Source: Natrialba sp. SSL1 (GTDB lineage Archaea > Halobacteriota > Halobacteria > Halobacteriales > Natrialbaceae). From it: a stretch of 64,000 bases of DNA. The notes under the pieces were generated by a model. It saw only the letters and a program-made list of their open reading frames with translations. It did no database searches and was not told the DNA's origin. Positions 51,330-60,536 of this stretch are shown one piece after another (the first letter of the stretch is position 1; each line of letters starts with the position of its first letter). Where the stretch lies: assembly GCF_001861355.1 (NCBI RefSeq), contig NZ_MASN01000030.1, forward strand, positions 310,001-374,000, written 5' to 3'. A program made the translations under genes and the position numbers.

Positions 51330-52115
51330 ATGGACCACCAGCAGGGATCCGACGATGCAGCGACATCGGCACGAGAGCAACGCCCGGGATCAGCGTCAAC
51401 GCCACCAACAGCACCATCGGCACCAACACCGACACCGTCTATCCCACAAGTCTCACTCATCGGCCTCTTCGTCGCCGCACTCGTCACCGCCCAGGTGACA
51501 GCCGCGAAGGTACTCGAGTTCTCGCTGCCGTTCGCGCTGCCGGTCACGGGTGCGGAGCTCGTGTTGCCGGGTGCAGCGCTCGCGTACGCGTTGACCTTCC
51601 TGGCGAGTGACTGCTACGCCGAACTGTACGGTCGACGGGCAGCACAGGTCGTCGTCAACGTTGGCTTCGCACTGAACTTCGTGGTGCTCGTGCTCGTCTG
51701 GTCGACGATCGCTGCCCCGGCACAGGATCCGGCAGTCGCGAGCGAGTTCGAAAGTGTGCTCGGCGCGTCGACGAACATCGTCATCGGGAGTCTGCTCGCG
51801 TACCTCGTCAGCCAGAACTGGGACGTGTTCGTCTTCCACTGGATCAGGGATCGGACCGGCCGCGAAAAGCTCTGGCTGCGAAACATCGCCTCGACGGCGA
51901 GCAGCCAGGCGATCGACACGGTGATCTTCGTCTCGATCGCGTTCGCGATTGCGCCGCTGACCCTCGGCGTCGGCTTCTACCCCGGCTTCGAGGGCGTCAT
52001 CGGCCTGATCATCGGCCAGTACCTGCTGAAGCTCGCGATTGCGGTTCTCGACACGCCCGTGGTCTACGCGATCGTCTCGTTCGTCCGCTCGCGCAACGGC
52101 TCTGCAGCGGTGTAA
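51330..52115 (+). CDS. queuosine-precursor transporter (YhhQ/DUF165)
   Basis: 261 residues. A disordered Ser/Thr/Pro-rich N terminus of about 40 residues precedes six helices. Family motifs: IGLFVAALVTAQVTAAKVLE, ALAYALTFLASDCYAELYGR, SLLAYLVSQNWDVFVFHWIR, and the conserved NIASTASSQAIDTVIFVSIA. Members take up queuine or preQ0-type precursors; in archaea these feed the tRNA modification archaeosine. TATA-like ACAAATAG upstream. It stands alone, followed by the convergent-free aminopeptidase gene on the same strand. Confidence 0.9.
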   Translation: MDHQQGSDDAATSAREQRPGSASTPPTAPSAPTPTPSIPQVSLIGLFVAALVTAQVTAAKVLEFSLPFALPVTGAELVLPGAALAYALTFLASDCYAELYGRRAAQVVVNVGFALNFVVLVLVWSTIAAPAQDPAVASEFESVLGASTNIVIGSLLAYLVSQNWDVFVFHWIRDRTGREKLWLRNIASTASSQAIDTVIFVSIAFAIAPLTLGVGFYPGFEGVIGLIIGQYLLKLAIAVLDTPVVYAIVSFVRSRNGSAAV

Positions 52116-52207
52116 GCGTCGCCCTGAGTGGATCCAGAACTCTCGACTCGGCGGTACGTGTGGAGCCAAACGGTGACGACTTTATGGAACCACTCACACG
52201 TGCCGGT

Positions 52208-53302
52208 ATGGACGAACGCATTCGCGAGCACGCGGACGTACTGGTGGACTGGAGCGCACGCGTCGAGGCCGGCGACAACGTCGTTCTCTCCGTCGGTCCC
52301 GACGCCCACGAACTCGCCGTCGCCGTCGCCGAGAAACTCGGCGAGCGTGGCGCGAACCTCCTCGCAACCTACAGTTCCGGCGAGGTCACACGCGCATACC
52401 TCCGAGCTCACGACGACGAGTTCGACGAGAATCCGAGCCACGAGCGCGCGCTTATGGAAGAAACGGACGTCTACCTCTCGATTCGCGGCGGACGGAATAC
52501 GAGCGCAACGGCCGACGTCCCCGGCGAGACCCGCACTGCACACCGCCAGGCTCGCGACGAGATCCGCGAGGCGCGCTACGACACGCGCTGGGTGTCGACT
52601 GTGCACCCGAACCGCTCGCTCGCCCAGCAGGCCAACATGGCCTACGAGGAGTACCAGGAGTTCGCCTACGACGCTATCCTGCGCGACTGGGAATCACTGG
52701 CCGACGAGATGGCGAACATGAAGGAGCTTCTGGATGAGGGCTCCGAAGTCCGACTCGTCTCCGAAGGAACCGACCTCACGATGACTATCGAGGGCCGAAC
52801 CGCAGTCAACAGCGCCGCCTCGGTCGCCTACGACTCGCATAACCTCCCGAGCGGCGAGGTCTTCACCGCGCCCGCCGCCACCGAGGGCGAAGTCACCTTC
52901 GACGTGCCGATGACGCTCCGGGGAGAGGCCGTTCGGAACGTCCGACTCGAGTTCGAGGATGGCGCAGTCGTCGACTACGACGCTGACCAGGGTGCAGACG
53001 TTATCGGTGATATCCTCGACGCGGACGAGGGTGCGCGTCGTCTGGGAGAACTCGGAATCGGGATGAACCGCGGCATCGACCGCTATACGGACAACATTCT
53101 CTTCGACGAGAAGATGGGCGATACGATCCACCTGGCGCTCGGGCGAGCCTACGACGCCTGCCTGCCGGAGGGTGAGACGGGCAACGATTCAGCGGTTCAC
53201 GTCGACATGATCACCGACGTGAGCGAAGCGTCGCGGCTCGAAATCGATGGCGAGGTCGTCCAACGCGACGGACAGTTCCGCTGGAACTGGGAGGACGAGT
53301 AG
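52208..53302 (+). CDS. M29 family aminopeptidase
   Basis: 364 residues from the ATG at 52208, 28 bases after a TATA-like TTTATGG; an upstream ATG at 52184 is less likely. The conserved metal-site pattern of M29 is present: SGEVFTAPAATEGE, RRLGELGIGMNRGIDRYTDN, LFDEKMGDTIHLALGRAYDA, and SAVHVDMITDVSE. Cobalt/zinc-dependent exopeptidase that removes N-terminal residues from peptides in the cytoplasm. Family length is about 360-410, so it is complete. Confidence 0.9.
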   Translation: MDERIREHADVLVDWSARVEAGDNVVLSVGPDAHELAVAVAEKLGERGANLLATYSSGEVTRAYLRAHDDEFDENPSHERALMEETDVYLSIRGGRNTSATADVPGETRTAHRQARDEIREARYDTRWVSTVHPNRSLAQQANMAYEEYQEFAYDAILRDWESLADEMANMKELLDEGSEVRLVSEGTDLTMTIEGRTAVNSAASVAYDSHNLPSGEVFTAPAATEGEVTFDVPMTLRGEAVRNVRLEFEDGAVVDYDADQGADVIGDILDADEGARRLGELGIGMNRGIDRYTDNILFDEKMGDTIHLALGRAYDACLPEGETGNDSAVHVDMITDVSEASRLEIDGEVVQRDGQFRWNWEDE

Positions 53303-53712
53303 GGCGAGTGGGGGAATTCACGGGCGAACGTAGTGAGGCGACGGGATCAGGGCCGGTACTTTGCTTAGGGCGGCCATAGAACAATTTCGCCCGGCACAAC
53401 GGGAACCTAAACAGTCGGAACTGCGCGCATAATAATATGCGATTCCGTGCTCGGATCGAGTACCGCCTCACCGGTGGCGGCGAGTAACCGGTCAGAGAGT
53501 GCATCCCGGCGTCCAGTTTCCGTCATGGTTTGGCCGCACTCTCCGTTTCGACAGTTGTCTGCCCGCCCCGCCGGAGGCGGTAGATATCCGGCACTTTCAG
53601 TTCCTGACGCCACCAGTGCGTTCGACTAGACAGCACCATACCGCCCTCGTGAGAACCAGCCACCGACACCCTCTCCACTCTCCCCCGAATACTGACCAGC
53701 AGACACCCACCT
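53303..53712. other. gene-free stretch
   Basis: No gene I can support in 410 bases. A short minus frame (ATG at 53526-53524, about 39 codons) lacks flanking signals. AT-rich word AATAATATG at 53431-53439 could be a promoter element for an undetected small transcript. Confidence 0.5.
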
Positions 53713-54327
53713 ATGCGCGACCACCTCCGGGCCGGCATCGCCATCTACAACGACGGCTTCTACCACGCCGCCCACGACGCCTGGGAAGACCACTGGCTCG
53801 ACCTCGAATCCAGCACCGACGACGAACACCTCCTCCACGGCCTCATCCAGGCCACCGCCGCCGTTCACCACGCCCACACCCGAAACTGGGAGGGCGCGAT
53901 TGGGCTAGCTGACAGTGCACTCGAGTACCTCGCCGATCTCCCGGACAGCTATCGCGACGTTCGGCTCCCACCGCTGCGCTCGTTCCTCGCCGCGCTCGCC
54001 GCTGACCCCGAACTCGTCGAACGGCGTCCACCCGCCCGCATCGAACACGAAGGCGACGTGCCGACACGCGAGGATCTCGGCTTCGACGCGACGGCGATCG
54101 CCGCGCTCGTGCTTGCCGACGAACTCGGCTACGAGGTGGGTCCAATCGAGCAGGCACTCGAGTACGCCGAGCGCGATCTGGCGGCGGGCGAGGACGATAG
54201 CGTGTTCATCTCGCTACTGTTCGATTTCGTCCGCGAAGATGCTCACCGCGGAATCGTCGCTCAGCGGTTGGCTGGACACGTCGAGCGTCGACAAGCGAAG
54301 GAGTCGGATGTGGAGGGGCTGTTCTGA
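53713..54327 (+). CDS. DUF309 family protein
   Basis: 204 residues. The start RAGIAIYNDGFYHAAHDAWE with EDHWLDLES, then LLHGLIQATAAVHHAHTRNW and GAIGLADSALEYLADLP is the all-helical DUF309 domain with its conserved His/Glu/Trp. The C-terminal half (DLGFDATAIAALVLADELGY, then helical tail EYAERDLAAGEDDSVFI) is longer than in bacterial members. Function unknown; DUF309 may bind a small ligand or metal. Confidence 0.88.
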   Translation: MRDHLRAGIAIYNDGFYHAAHDAWEDHWLDLESSTDDEHLLHGLIQATAAVHHAHTRNWEGAIGLADSALEYLADLPDSYRDVRLPPLRSFLAALAADPELVERRPPARIEHEGDVPTREDLGFDATAIAALVLADELGYEVGPIEQALEYAERDLAAGEDDSVFISLLFDFVREDAHRGIVAQRLAGHVERRQAKESDVEGLF

Positions 54328-54408
54328 GGGTGCGCGAAGAGCGGGGAAGAGTTGAGAGAAGAGCGGAGCAAATGGAGAACTCCGGAGACACAACGAACGC
54401 GACTCTGA

Positions 54409-55152
54409 TCAGTCGTGCTGTGCGGAGTTGTCCTGCGGTTCGTAGCCGAGCGACGCTTTCGCGCGGTCGATCGAGTAGTACTTGCGGTCGTTGTCGGAGA
54501 TACCGTAGACGATTTCGAACTCGTACTCCGCGCGGATGCAGCGGTCGAACAGGTGTGCGCAGTCGCGGTAGGAGAGCCACATCGCCTGGCCGCGCTCGTA
54601 GTCGATCGGCGGATGGTCCTTCGTGAGGTTGCCGATCCGAACGCAGGCGACGGAGAGGCCGTATTCGTCGTGGTAGTACCGCCCGAGGGACTCGCCGGCG
54701 GCCTTGGAGACGCCGTAAAGGTTCCCCGGTCGCGGGAGTTCCGTCCCGTCGAGCAGGTAGTCGTCGTGCGCGCGGTACATCTCGGGGGTGCGTTCGTCGG
54801 TTTCGTACGCGCCGACGGCGTGATTTGAGGAGGCGAAGACGACCTTCTCAACGTCGGCGTCGACTGCGGCCTCGAAAATCGTCTGCGTGCCGTCGATGTT
54901 GTTCGTCAGGACGCTATCCCAGGGCGCTTCCGGACGCGGGTCGCCCGCGAGGTGGATCACCACGTCGATCCCTTCCATCGCGTCGCGGACGGTTTCCTCG
55001 TCGGTGATATCCGCGACGACGAACTCGCCCGGATGGTCCTCCGTCATCGGGTCGCGATCCATCAGCCGCCACTCGTGTTCGTCCGCGAGGTCGGCGAGGA
55101 TCGCCGTTCCGACGCGCCCCGCAGCCCCGGTAAGCAGGACCGACTGTGCCAT
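54409..55152 (-). CDS. azf: NAD-dependent glucose-6-phosphate dehydrogenase (Azf)
   Basis: 247 residues from the ATG at 55152 (MAQSVLLTGAAGRVGTAI). Rossmann NAD site GAAGRVG, then HLAGDPRPEAPWDSVLTNNI, FASSNHAVGAYETDERTPEM, catalytic YGVSKAAGESLGRYY and RGQAMWLSYRDCAHLFDRCI. The run matches the Haloferax volcanii enzyme Azf, which converts glucose 6-phosphate to 6-phosphogluconolactone and opens the oxidative pentose phosphate pathway in haloarchaea. A related protein lies at 39228-40079. Confidence 0.92.
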   Translation of the reverse strand: MAQSVLLTGAAGRVGTAILADLADEHEWRLMDRDPMTEDHPGEFVVADITDEETVRDAMEGIDVVIHLAGDPRPEAPWDSVLTNNIDGTQTIFEAAVDADVEKVVFASSNHAVGAYETDERTPEMYRAHDDYLLDGTELPRPGNLYGVSKAAGESLGRYYHDEYGLSVACVRIGNLTKDHPPIDYERGQAMWLSYRDCAHLFDRCIRAEYEFEIVYGISDNDRKYYSIDRAKASLGYEPQDNSAQHD

Positions 55153-55287
55153 TCGTTCGGTGTGAGGGAAAGCGTCGATAAGAACCATGCGGTTCTGGAC
55201 CGGGGCGCACGTCAGTGTCACACCGCGACCAGATGGGTGGAACGCCGGAGCGGAACGGCCTTCCATCGCGCCCGCGAACCTGTGACT

Positions 55288-55716
55288 ATGAGCGAGAGCG
55301 ACGACGAGCCCGAGTCAGCCGACTCGGAAACGGCAACAGCATCGACAGCTACGACAGCCCCGACAACCGCCGAAACCGCCTGCTTCGAAGCCGGCATCAA
55401 GTTCGGCACGCTCTACCACCAGTTCGCCGGCACACCCGTCTCACCCGACAGCGCGCCGAGTCTCGCCCGCGCGATGGAAGACTCCATCGAGAACCAGCCC
55501 CACTGCGTCGACGTGACTGTCGACGTGCGTACCGACGCACTCGACTCCGAACTCGCTGGGTCGGCGGCCGACTACACCGAGCTGACCGGACGGTTCCTCG
55601 AAGTCGAGATCGTCGTCGACTACGAGGGCCACGAGGTCGTCACACAGATGGCGATGGAGGACGGCTATCCGCTGATGAAGGTGGTTTCCGTGAGTGGCCG
55701 CGACGCGGGCGACTGA
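55288..55716 (+). CDS. mptD: archaeal dihydroneopterin aldolase (MptD)
   Basis: 142 residues from the ATG at 55288. A disordered Ser/Asp/Thr N terminus precedes the MptD domain: ACFEAGIKFGTLYHQFAGTP, SLARAMEDSIENQPHCVDVT, YTELTGRFLEVEIVVDYEGH and MAMEDGYPLMKVV. It cleaves 7,8-dihydroneopterin to 6-hydroxymethyl-dihydropterin and glycolaldehyde in folate/methanopterin-type pterin synthesis. The intergenic tract downstream is purine-rich. Confidence 0.9.
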   Translation: MSESDDEPESADSETATASTATTAPTTAETACFEAGIKFGTLYHQFAGTPVSPDSAPSLARAMEDSIENQPHCVDVTVDVRTDALDSELAGSAADYTELTGRFLEVEIVVDYEGHEVVTQMAMEDGYPLMKVVSVSGRDAGD

Positions 55717-55840
55717 GGGGGTGGTGAGACGGGAGGGGGCGTGAGGGACGGAGAGATGGAGAGGCAGTGAGACGGGAAGAGACAACGAGAGTGGAGAGGC
55801 AGCAGACGGGGAGAGACGGTGCAAGGGAAGAGACAAACGG
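55715..55840. repeat. purine-rich quasi-repeat (GAGACGGGA words)
   Basis: About 125 bases of nearly pure purine on the plus strand, with recurring words GAGACGGGA, GGAGAGGCAG and GGGAAGAGACAA. It begins at the mptD stop codon and ends before the AT-rich region that precedes the next gene. Confidence 0.7.
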
Positions 55841-55970
55841 ACCGCACAGCGCACAAACGACCTTCCTTTCGAAACCCACGCGCCGTTCGGACAGTACCGA
55901 TTCGCTCCCGGCCATTTTCACTTTCACTTTCGGGCGACCTTTTAACCTCGGTGACCGTGAACGTGGTGAC

Positions 55971-56447
55971 ATGAGCCAAGCGACACTCGGCGACGACGAG
56001 GAACTCTTCGGCGAAGCGGCCAACGAAATGCGCGAGGACGTCGAATCCTCGCTCGCGGACGCCTGGGACGCCCTCCCCGACTCGGACGACGTCTGGGAGG
56101 CCGACGCAGATAACGTCCTCGGCGTGCTCAACGCACTCAACTCCGCGCTCGACGCCGGCGACGCCGAGGACCACCTTCGCGACGCGAAGAAGTGGTTCAC
56201 CATGGGCCAGCGCGCCGACGCCTTCGACGACGCTGACGACCTCGAAGCAGAGATTGCCGACCTTGAGGAGACCATCACCGATATCAGCGAGGCCGGCGAG
56301 CAGGTCGGCGATCTCACCGCGACGATTCCGGCGCTACGCGGGGCACTCGAGGACGCCGGTCCAGATGCAGCTGACGAAGACGAGGCCGAAGAAGCGGAGG
56401 CGGCTGATGACGGCGACGAAGGCGAAGACGAAGACGACGAAGAATAA
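55971..56447 (+). CDS. DUF5790-type haloarchaeal protein
   Basis: 158 residues from the ATG at 55971. MSQATLGDDEELFGEAANEM, VESSLADAWDALPDSDDVWE, NVLGVLNALNSALDAGDAED, and LRDAKKWFTMGQRADAFDD are the DUF5790 signature. A coiled tail and an Asp/Glu terminus follow. Highly acidic and helical. Function unknown. A TTTTAA box at 55940-55945, 26-31 bases upstream, supports a leaderless start. Confidence 0.82.
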   Translation: MSQATLGDDEELFGEAANEMREDVESSLADAWDALPDSDDVWEADADNVLGVLNALNSALDAGDAEDHLRDAKKWFTMGQRADAFDDADDLEAEIADLEETITDISEAGEQVGDLTATIPALRGALEDAGPDAADEDEAEEAEAADDGDEGEDEDDEE

Positions 56448-56530
56448 CGTCGTTTCAGGTCCGTTCGCGACACCGGCTACAGCTACTCGCTACCTGCTAC
56501 CAGCTGCACGCTACACGCTACAGACGACAA

Positions 56531-57268
56531 CTACCGGCTATCGGGCACCGACACATCCCGCTCCGCAACCGCATCCAGCAACCGCGCCAACGACTCGGCC
56601 GCCAACTCGAGTAGCTCCTCGCCTCGTTCCTCGTCGCCCTCGGCTGGATCCCCGACGACACCGTTTTCGCTAAATTGTGCGGAATCGTAGGCCAGATTCA
56701 CGTAACTCGTCCACTCACCCCAGCTATCGGCAGCGCCGTCGCGCGCTTCTTCGATGCGGTCGTCGCGGACCAGTTCGGGTTCGATGTGTCGAAGGAGGGC
56801 CGTCTCGAGTGGCCCGCCGTGACCCATATCGGCGGAGTGCTCACCGACTGCGTTGAACCAGGTGAACGGAACCGTGTAGGCGTCGCCGTCGCGGGTGAGT
56901 CGCGCGCCGACCTCCCGGAGGGCGTTGACGTTGCCGCCGTGGCCGTTGACGAGGACGACGCGCTCGACGCCGTGGTGGGCTAGACTCTGAACTGATTCGC
57001 GGACGTAGCTGCGGAACGTGTCCGGCGAGACCCACATCGTGCCGGGGAACTGGCGGTGTTCTTCGGCAACACCGATCGGAATCGCTGGCGTTCGGAGCAC
57101 GTTGCGGTCGGTGCGCTCGAGGCCGGCGTCGGCGACCGCTTTGGCCGTGAGCACGTCGGTACCAAGCGGCGCGTGCGGGCCGTGCTGTTCCGTGCTGCCG
57201 ACCGGGACGACCGCGAGGTCGGCCTCGAGTTCCCCCACATCGGTCCAGGTGGCGCTGGCGAGATCCAT
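56531..57268 (-). CDS. creatininase family amidohydrolase (possible ArfB)
   Basis: 245 residues from the ATG at 57268 (MDLASATWTDVGELEADLAV); ATG 57295 adds nine residues. Metal motifs: PVGSTEQHGPHAPLGTD carries Glu, His and Asp; VLVNGHGGNVNALREVG carries the second His pair; ADMGHGGPLETALLRH completes the site. Members hydrolyse creatinine-like amides. In archaea the ArfB branch removes a formyl group in riboflavin/F420 synthesis, and that is the likeliest role, though not shown by sequence. Note mptD, another pterin-pathway gene, close by. Confidence 0.85.
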   Translation of the reverse strand: MDLASATWTDVGELEADLAVVPVGSTEQHGPHAPLGTDVLTAKAVADAGLERTDRNVLRTPAIPIGVAEEHRQFPGTMWVSPDTFRSYVRESVQSLAHHGVERVVLVNGHGGNVNALREVGARLTRDGDAYTVPFTWFNAVGEHSADMGHGGPLETALLRHIEPELVRDDRIEEARDGAADSWGEWTSYVNLAYDSAQFSENGVVGDPAEGDEERGEELLELAAESLARLLDAVAERDVSVPDSR

Positions 57269-57427
57269 AGCAGCATAGGCTCGGCGTTCGGACATGAAAC
57301 CGTCGGTGACTCGTGACCTGTGGTGCGTGACGCGTGACACGCCGTTCGAGGACCGGAAAGATCACGTATACGCCACCGTGGCGAACGCAAGGTCAACCGG
57401 TTTCCGACCAATCGGCGAAAGGCCACT

Positions 57428-57772
57428 ATGACCGACGATAGCCGCGAACTCGGCGTCGAACTGGGCGACCTCGGCGACGAACTCGAGTCGGTGTCGTACC
57501 CGATCAGCCAGGACGAGCTACTCGAGAAGTATGGGGACACGGAACTCGAGATGGGCGAGGAAACAGCGACACTCGAGGAGATCATCGGGCCGCTGAACGA
57601 GGATGAGTACCGGGACTACGGAGAGGTCGAACAGGCGATTATGAATATGGTTGGCGACGAGGCGATCGGGCGGAAGAACTACAGCGACCGAACGCCGCCC
57701 GCGGCGGGCGAGGACCGGCAGGATGAGGGTGCGCCGGATCAAGAAGGCCAGCGCGAGCAGGAGTCGTTCTGA
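57428..57772 (+). CDS. DUF5789-type haloarchaeal protein
   Basis: 114 residues. LGDELESVSYPISQDELLEK, TATLEEIIGPLNEDEYRDYG, and EVEQAIMNMVGDEAIGRKNY are the DUF5789 signature, related to DUF2795-like folds. Disordered tail. Function unknown. It lies between the divergent creatininase and the convergent ABC exporter genes. Confidence 0.82.
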   Translation: MTDDSRELGVELGDLGDELESVSYPISQDELLEKYGDTELEMGEETATLEEIIGPLNEDEYRDYGEVEQAIMNMVGDEAIGRKNYSDRTPPAAGEDRQDEGAPDQEGQREQESF

Positions 57773-57822
57773 GGGCGAAATGAGTTGTCGCTGAGTTAGT
57801 CGCGGAGTTAGTTATCGCCGAA

Positions 57823-59835
57823 TTAGTCGTCGCTAATTTCTGTGCGCGCGTGGCGACGCTGGGCGCGTTCGATAAACTCCTGTGGGAGTTCGTCGATCTC
57901 GCCGGCCTGAACGCCCCAGAGGTGCGAATAGAGGCCTTCGTTCTGCAGGAGTTCGGCGTGTGTACCACGTTCGACGATTCGGCCGTCCTCGAGGACGAGG
58001 ATCTGATCGGCGTCCTTGATCGTCGAGAGGCGGTGGGCGATAGCGAAGGTGGTTCGATCCTCGGTCAGGTCGTCGATCGAACGCTGGATGAGCATCTCGG
58101 TCTCCGTGTCGACGTCGCTGGTTGCCTCGTCCAGGATGAGGATGTCCGGATCCTTGAGGACCGCGCGGGCGATGGCGACGCGCTGGCGCTGGCCGCCGGA
58201 GAGTTTGACGCCACGCTCGCCAACCATCGTGTCGTACCCCTCGGGGAGGTTCTGGATGAACTCGTGGGCCTCGGCGGCCTTGGCGGCCTCGACGATCTCC
58301 TCGCGGTCCGCGCCGAAGGTGCCGTATGTGATGTTCTCCTCGACGGTGCCGTAGAAGAGGAACGAGTCCTGGCCGACGTAACCCATCGACTGGCGGAGGC
58401 TGGCCAGGGAAACGTCGCGGACGTCCTGTCCGTCGATGCGGATCGCCCCCTCGTTGACGTCGTAGAGCCGGAGGAGGAGTTTGAGGACGGTCGACTTGCC
58501 GGCCCCCGTCGGCCCGACGAGTGCGACCGTCTCCCCGCCGTCGACGTCGAAGCTTACGTCGTCGATGATCAGGTCCTCGTATGGGGTTTGGTCGTCGCCG
58601 TCACCGTCACCGACACCGTCAACGTCGACGTCATCGTCACCGGAATCCTGCAGTTCGTCCTCGTAACTGAAACTGACGTGGTCGTACTCGACTCGACCGT
58701 CTCGGACCTCGATCTCGTTGGCGTCCTCGTCACGCTCGATACGGCCCTGTTCGTCCATCAGGCCGAAGATTCGTTCGCTCGAGGCCTCCGCGCGCTGGTA
58801 CATGTTGATGACCTGTCCGAACTGGGCCATCGGCCAGACGAGTTGCTGGGTGTACATGATGAACGCGACGAAGACACCGGTCTCGAGGGTACCCGTGAAC
58901 GGCCCCGGTGCAGTGCCCATAAGTACCCAGTAGCCACCGACCAGGAACGTCAAGACGAAGCCGATTCCCGAAATTACCTGCAAGCCGGGGAAGAACTTGA
59001 TTCGTAGCCAAATAGCGTCCCAGTTGGTGTTGTAGTACTTGCGCGATACGTCGTTGACGCGATCGGACTCGTACTCCTCGGTGTTCGAGGACTTGATCAC
59101 GTTGATACCACCGAGGTTGTTCTCGAGCCGGGAGTTGACCTTCCCGACCGAGGAGCGGACGGCGGCGTACTTCGGTTGAATCTTCTGGACGAAGATGTAC
59201 GTGAAGATGGCGATCAACGGAACGGGTGCGAGCGAGACGAGCGCCAGTTGCGGGTTGAGCCAGAACAGCAGGAAGGTGATCCCGAACACCATCACGATTA
59301 GCCGGGTCGCCGAGTTCATCCCCTCGTTGAGGAACCGCTCGAGCTGGTTGACGTCGTTCGAGAGCACCGACATCATCTCACCGGTCTGTTTGTTCGAGAA
59401 GAACTCCATATCGAGACGCTGCATCTTGTCGTACGTCGCCGTTCGAACGTCGTGCTGGACGTCCTGTGAGAAGGAGTTAAAGCCCCAGTTTCGCAGCCAG
59501 TGAAACACCGCTCCGAGGACGAACGACCCCGCGACCACGACGACGACGAACACGAACTGTTCCGTCTCGCTCGCCGGAAGCCACGCCTCCGGCAGGACGG
59601 ATAACGGGACCTGCTCGTGAAACGCCTGTTCGCCAAAGATCGAGTCGATCGCAACCGCGAGCAACAGCGCTGGTAACAGATCCAGCGCACGCGCAAACAC
59701 GCTCGAAATGAGTCCGACGGTCATCGAAAACCAGTACGGACGGCCAAAGTCGAATATGAGCCGCCGCATCGGACTCTCTGCCTGCTCGCGTTGCTCCTCG
59801 AACGGATCGTCTTCGTCCCAGTCGACGCCGGCCAT
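57823..59835 (-). CDS. ABC exporter, fused membrane and ATPase domains
   Basis: 670 residues from the ATG at 59835. Six-helix transmembrane domain (residues about 25-330) then the ATPase: Walker A VGPTGAGKSTVLKLLLRL, Q-loop GYVGQDSFLFY, signature GGQRQRVAIARAVLKDPD with Walker B ILDEATSDVDTETE, and H-loop AIAHRLSTIKDAD. An acidic Asp-rich insert sits between the two domains. Works as a homodimer or with an equal partner. Substrate may be a lipid or peptide; not readable. It has no partner gene beside it. Confidence 0.93.
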   Translation of the reverse strand: MAGVDWDEDDPFEEQREQAESPMRRLIFDFGRPYWFSMTVGLISSVFARALDLLPALLLAVAIDSIFGEQAFHEQVPLSVLPEAWLPASETEQFVFVVVVVAGSFVLGAVFHWLRNWGFNSFSQDVQHDVRTATYDKMQRLDMEFFSNKQTGEMMSVLSNDVNQLERFLNEGMNSATRLIVMVFGITFLLFWLNPQLALVSLAPVPLIAIFTYIFVQKIQPKYAAVRSSVGKVNSRLENNLGGINVIKSSNTEEYESDRVNDVSRKYYNTNWDAIWLRIKFFPGLQVISGIGFVLTFLVGGYWVLMGTAPGPFTGTLETGVFVAFIMYTQQLVWPMAQFGQVINMYQRAEASSERIFGLMDEQGRIERDEDANEIEVRDGRVEYDHVSFSYEDELQDSGDDDVDVDGVGDGDGDDQTPYEDLIIDDVSFDVDGGETVALVGPTGAGKSTVLKLLLRLYDVNEGAIRIDGQDVRDVSLASLRQSMGYVGQDSFLFYGTVEENITYGTFGADREEIVEAAKAAEAHEFIQNLPEGYDTMVGERGVKLSGGQRQRVAIARAVLKDPDILILDEATSDVDTETEMLIQRSIDDLTEDRTTFAIAHRLSTIKDADQILVLEDGRIVERGTHAELLQNEGLYSHLWGVQAGEIDELPQEFIERAQRRHARTEISDD

Positions 59836-59910
59836 TACACCCACCTGTGAGCCGACTGGCAATAAGAGTTTGCTACGAATCGAAACACATCAGCCCACAT
59901 CGGTTCACGG

Positions 59911-60402
59911 TCACTCTTCGGCGAGTTCGACGTCGTCACCCGGTTCCATCCCAGTCTGGTTCGCGTAGCCCCGTGGTACTTCGAGCACCCACTCACCATG
60001 GCCGGTGTACTCGAGTGCCTCGCCATCCTCGCCCGGTTCGGGGGCGCGGGCGTGTTCGATCGACGTGATTTCGCGATCAGCATCGATGAAGATGATGTCG
60101 ATGTCGAAGTCCATGTCGCGCATGACGTAGGTTCGTTCGCCTTCGCTTGCATGGATGAACAGCATTCCCTCGCCGTCCTCGAGGGTGTCGTGATCGCTCA
60201 GACCGGTGTAGCGCTCCATGGGCGTGTCCGCGAGTTCGACCTCGATGGTCGCTTTGGGGTCGCCGCTCTCGTCGAGCACGTGGAGGGTGTTGGTGTCGTC
60301 CGCCCACGGGGCAGCGACGAGTCCGGTCTGGAGGGCTAGCGCGGCGATGAGCAGGAGTGCAGCGACGGCAAGCAGGCTTTTCCACACCCGCTCAAGAACC
60401 AT
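59911..60402 (-). CDS. DUF192 membrane-anchored protein
   Basis: 163 residues. N-terminal signal-anchor SLLAVAALLLIAALALQTGL. The DUF192 domain reads ADTPMERYTGLSDHDTLEDG, MLFIHASEGERTYVMRDMDF, DIDIIFIDADREITSIEHAR, and WVLEVPRGYANQTGMEPGDD. Exported small beta protein of unknown role, often next to metal- or cell-surface genes. It lies 75 bases from the ABC exporter start, on the same strand. Confidence 0.9.
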   Translation of the reverse strand: MVLERVWKSLLAVAALLLIAALALQTGLVAAPWADDTNTLHVLDESGDPKATIEVELADTPMERYTGLSDHDTLEDGEGMLFIHASEGERTYVMRDMDFDIDIIFIDADREITSIEHARAPEPGEDGEALEYTGHGEWVLEVPRGYANQTGMEPGDDVELAEE

Positions 60403-60462
60403 ACCGACGATGCGACGCGAGAAAGTAAAGGTTATTCGGACGGGGAGTCTTGTTCCGGATGC

Positions 60463-60536
60463 GGGCTCGTGGTCTAGCTGGTTATGACGCGGCCTTTACA
60501 AGGCCGAGGTCGGTGGTTCGAACCCGCCCGAGCCCA
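60463..60536 (+). tRNA. tRNA-Val (anticodon UAC)
   Basis: 74 bases. The acceptor stem GGGCTCG/CGAGCCC closes on discriminator A at 60536. Anticodon arm CGGCC-TTTACAA-GGCCG gives anticodon TAC at 60497-60499 (reads GUA and related Val codons). T arm GGTGG-TTCGAAC-CCGCC. No intron. A TATA-like AAAGGTTATT at 60427-60436, about 27 bases upstream, is the likely promoter. A 9-base-stem hairpin follows 4 bases after the gene. Confidence 0.95.

Noticed and set aside
53524-53613. Short minus frame beginning MTETGRRDALSDRLL
   Set aside because: About 39 codons, protein-like but without promoter, family or neighbours to support it.
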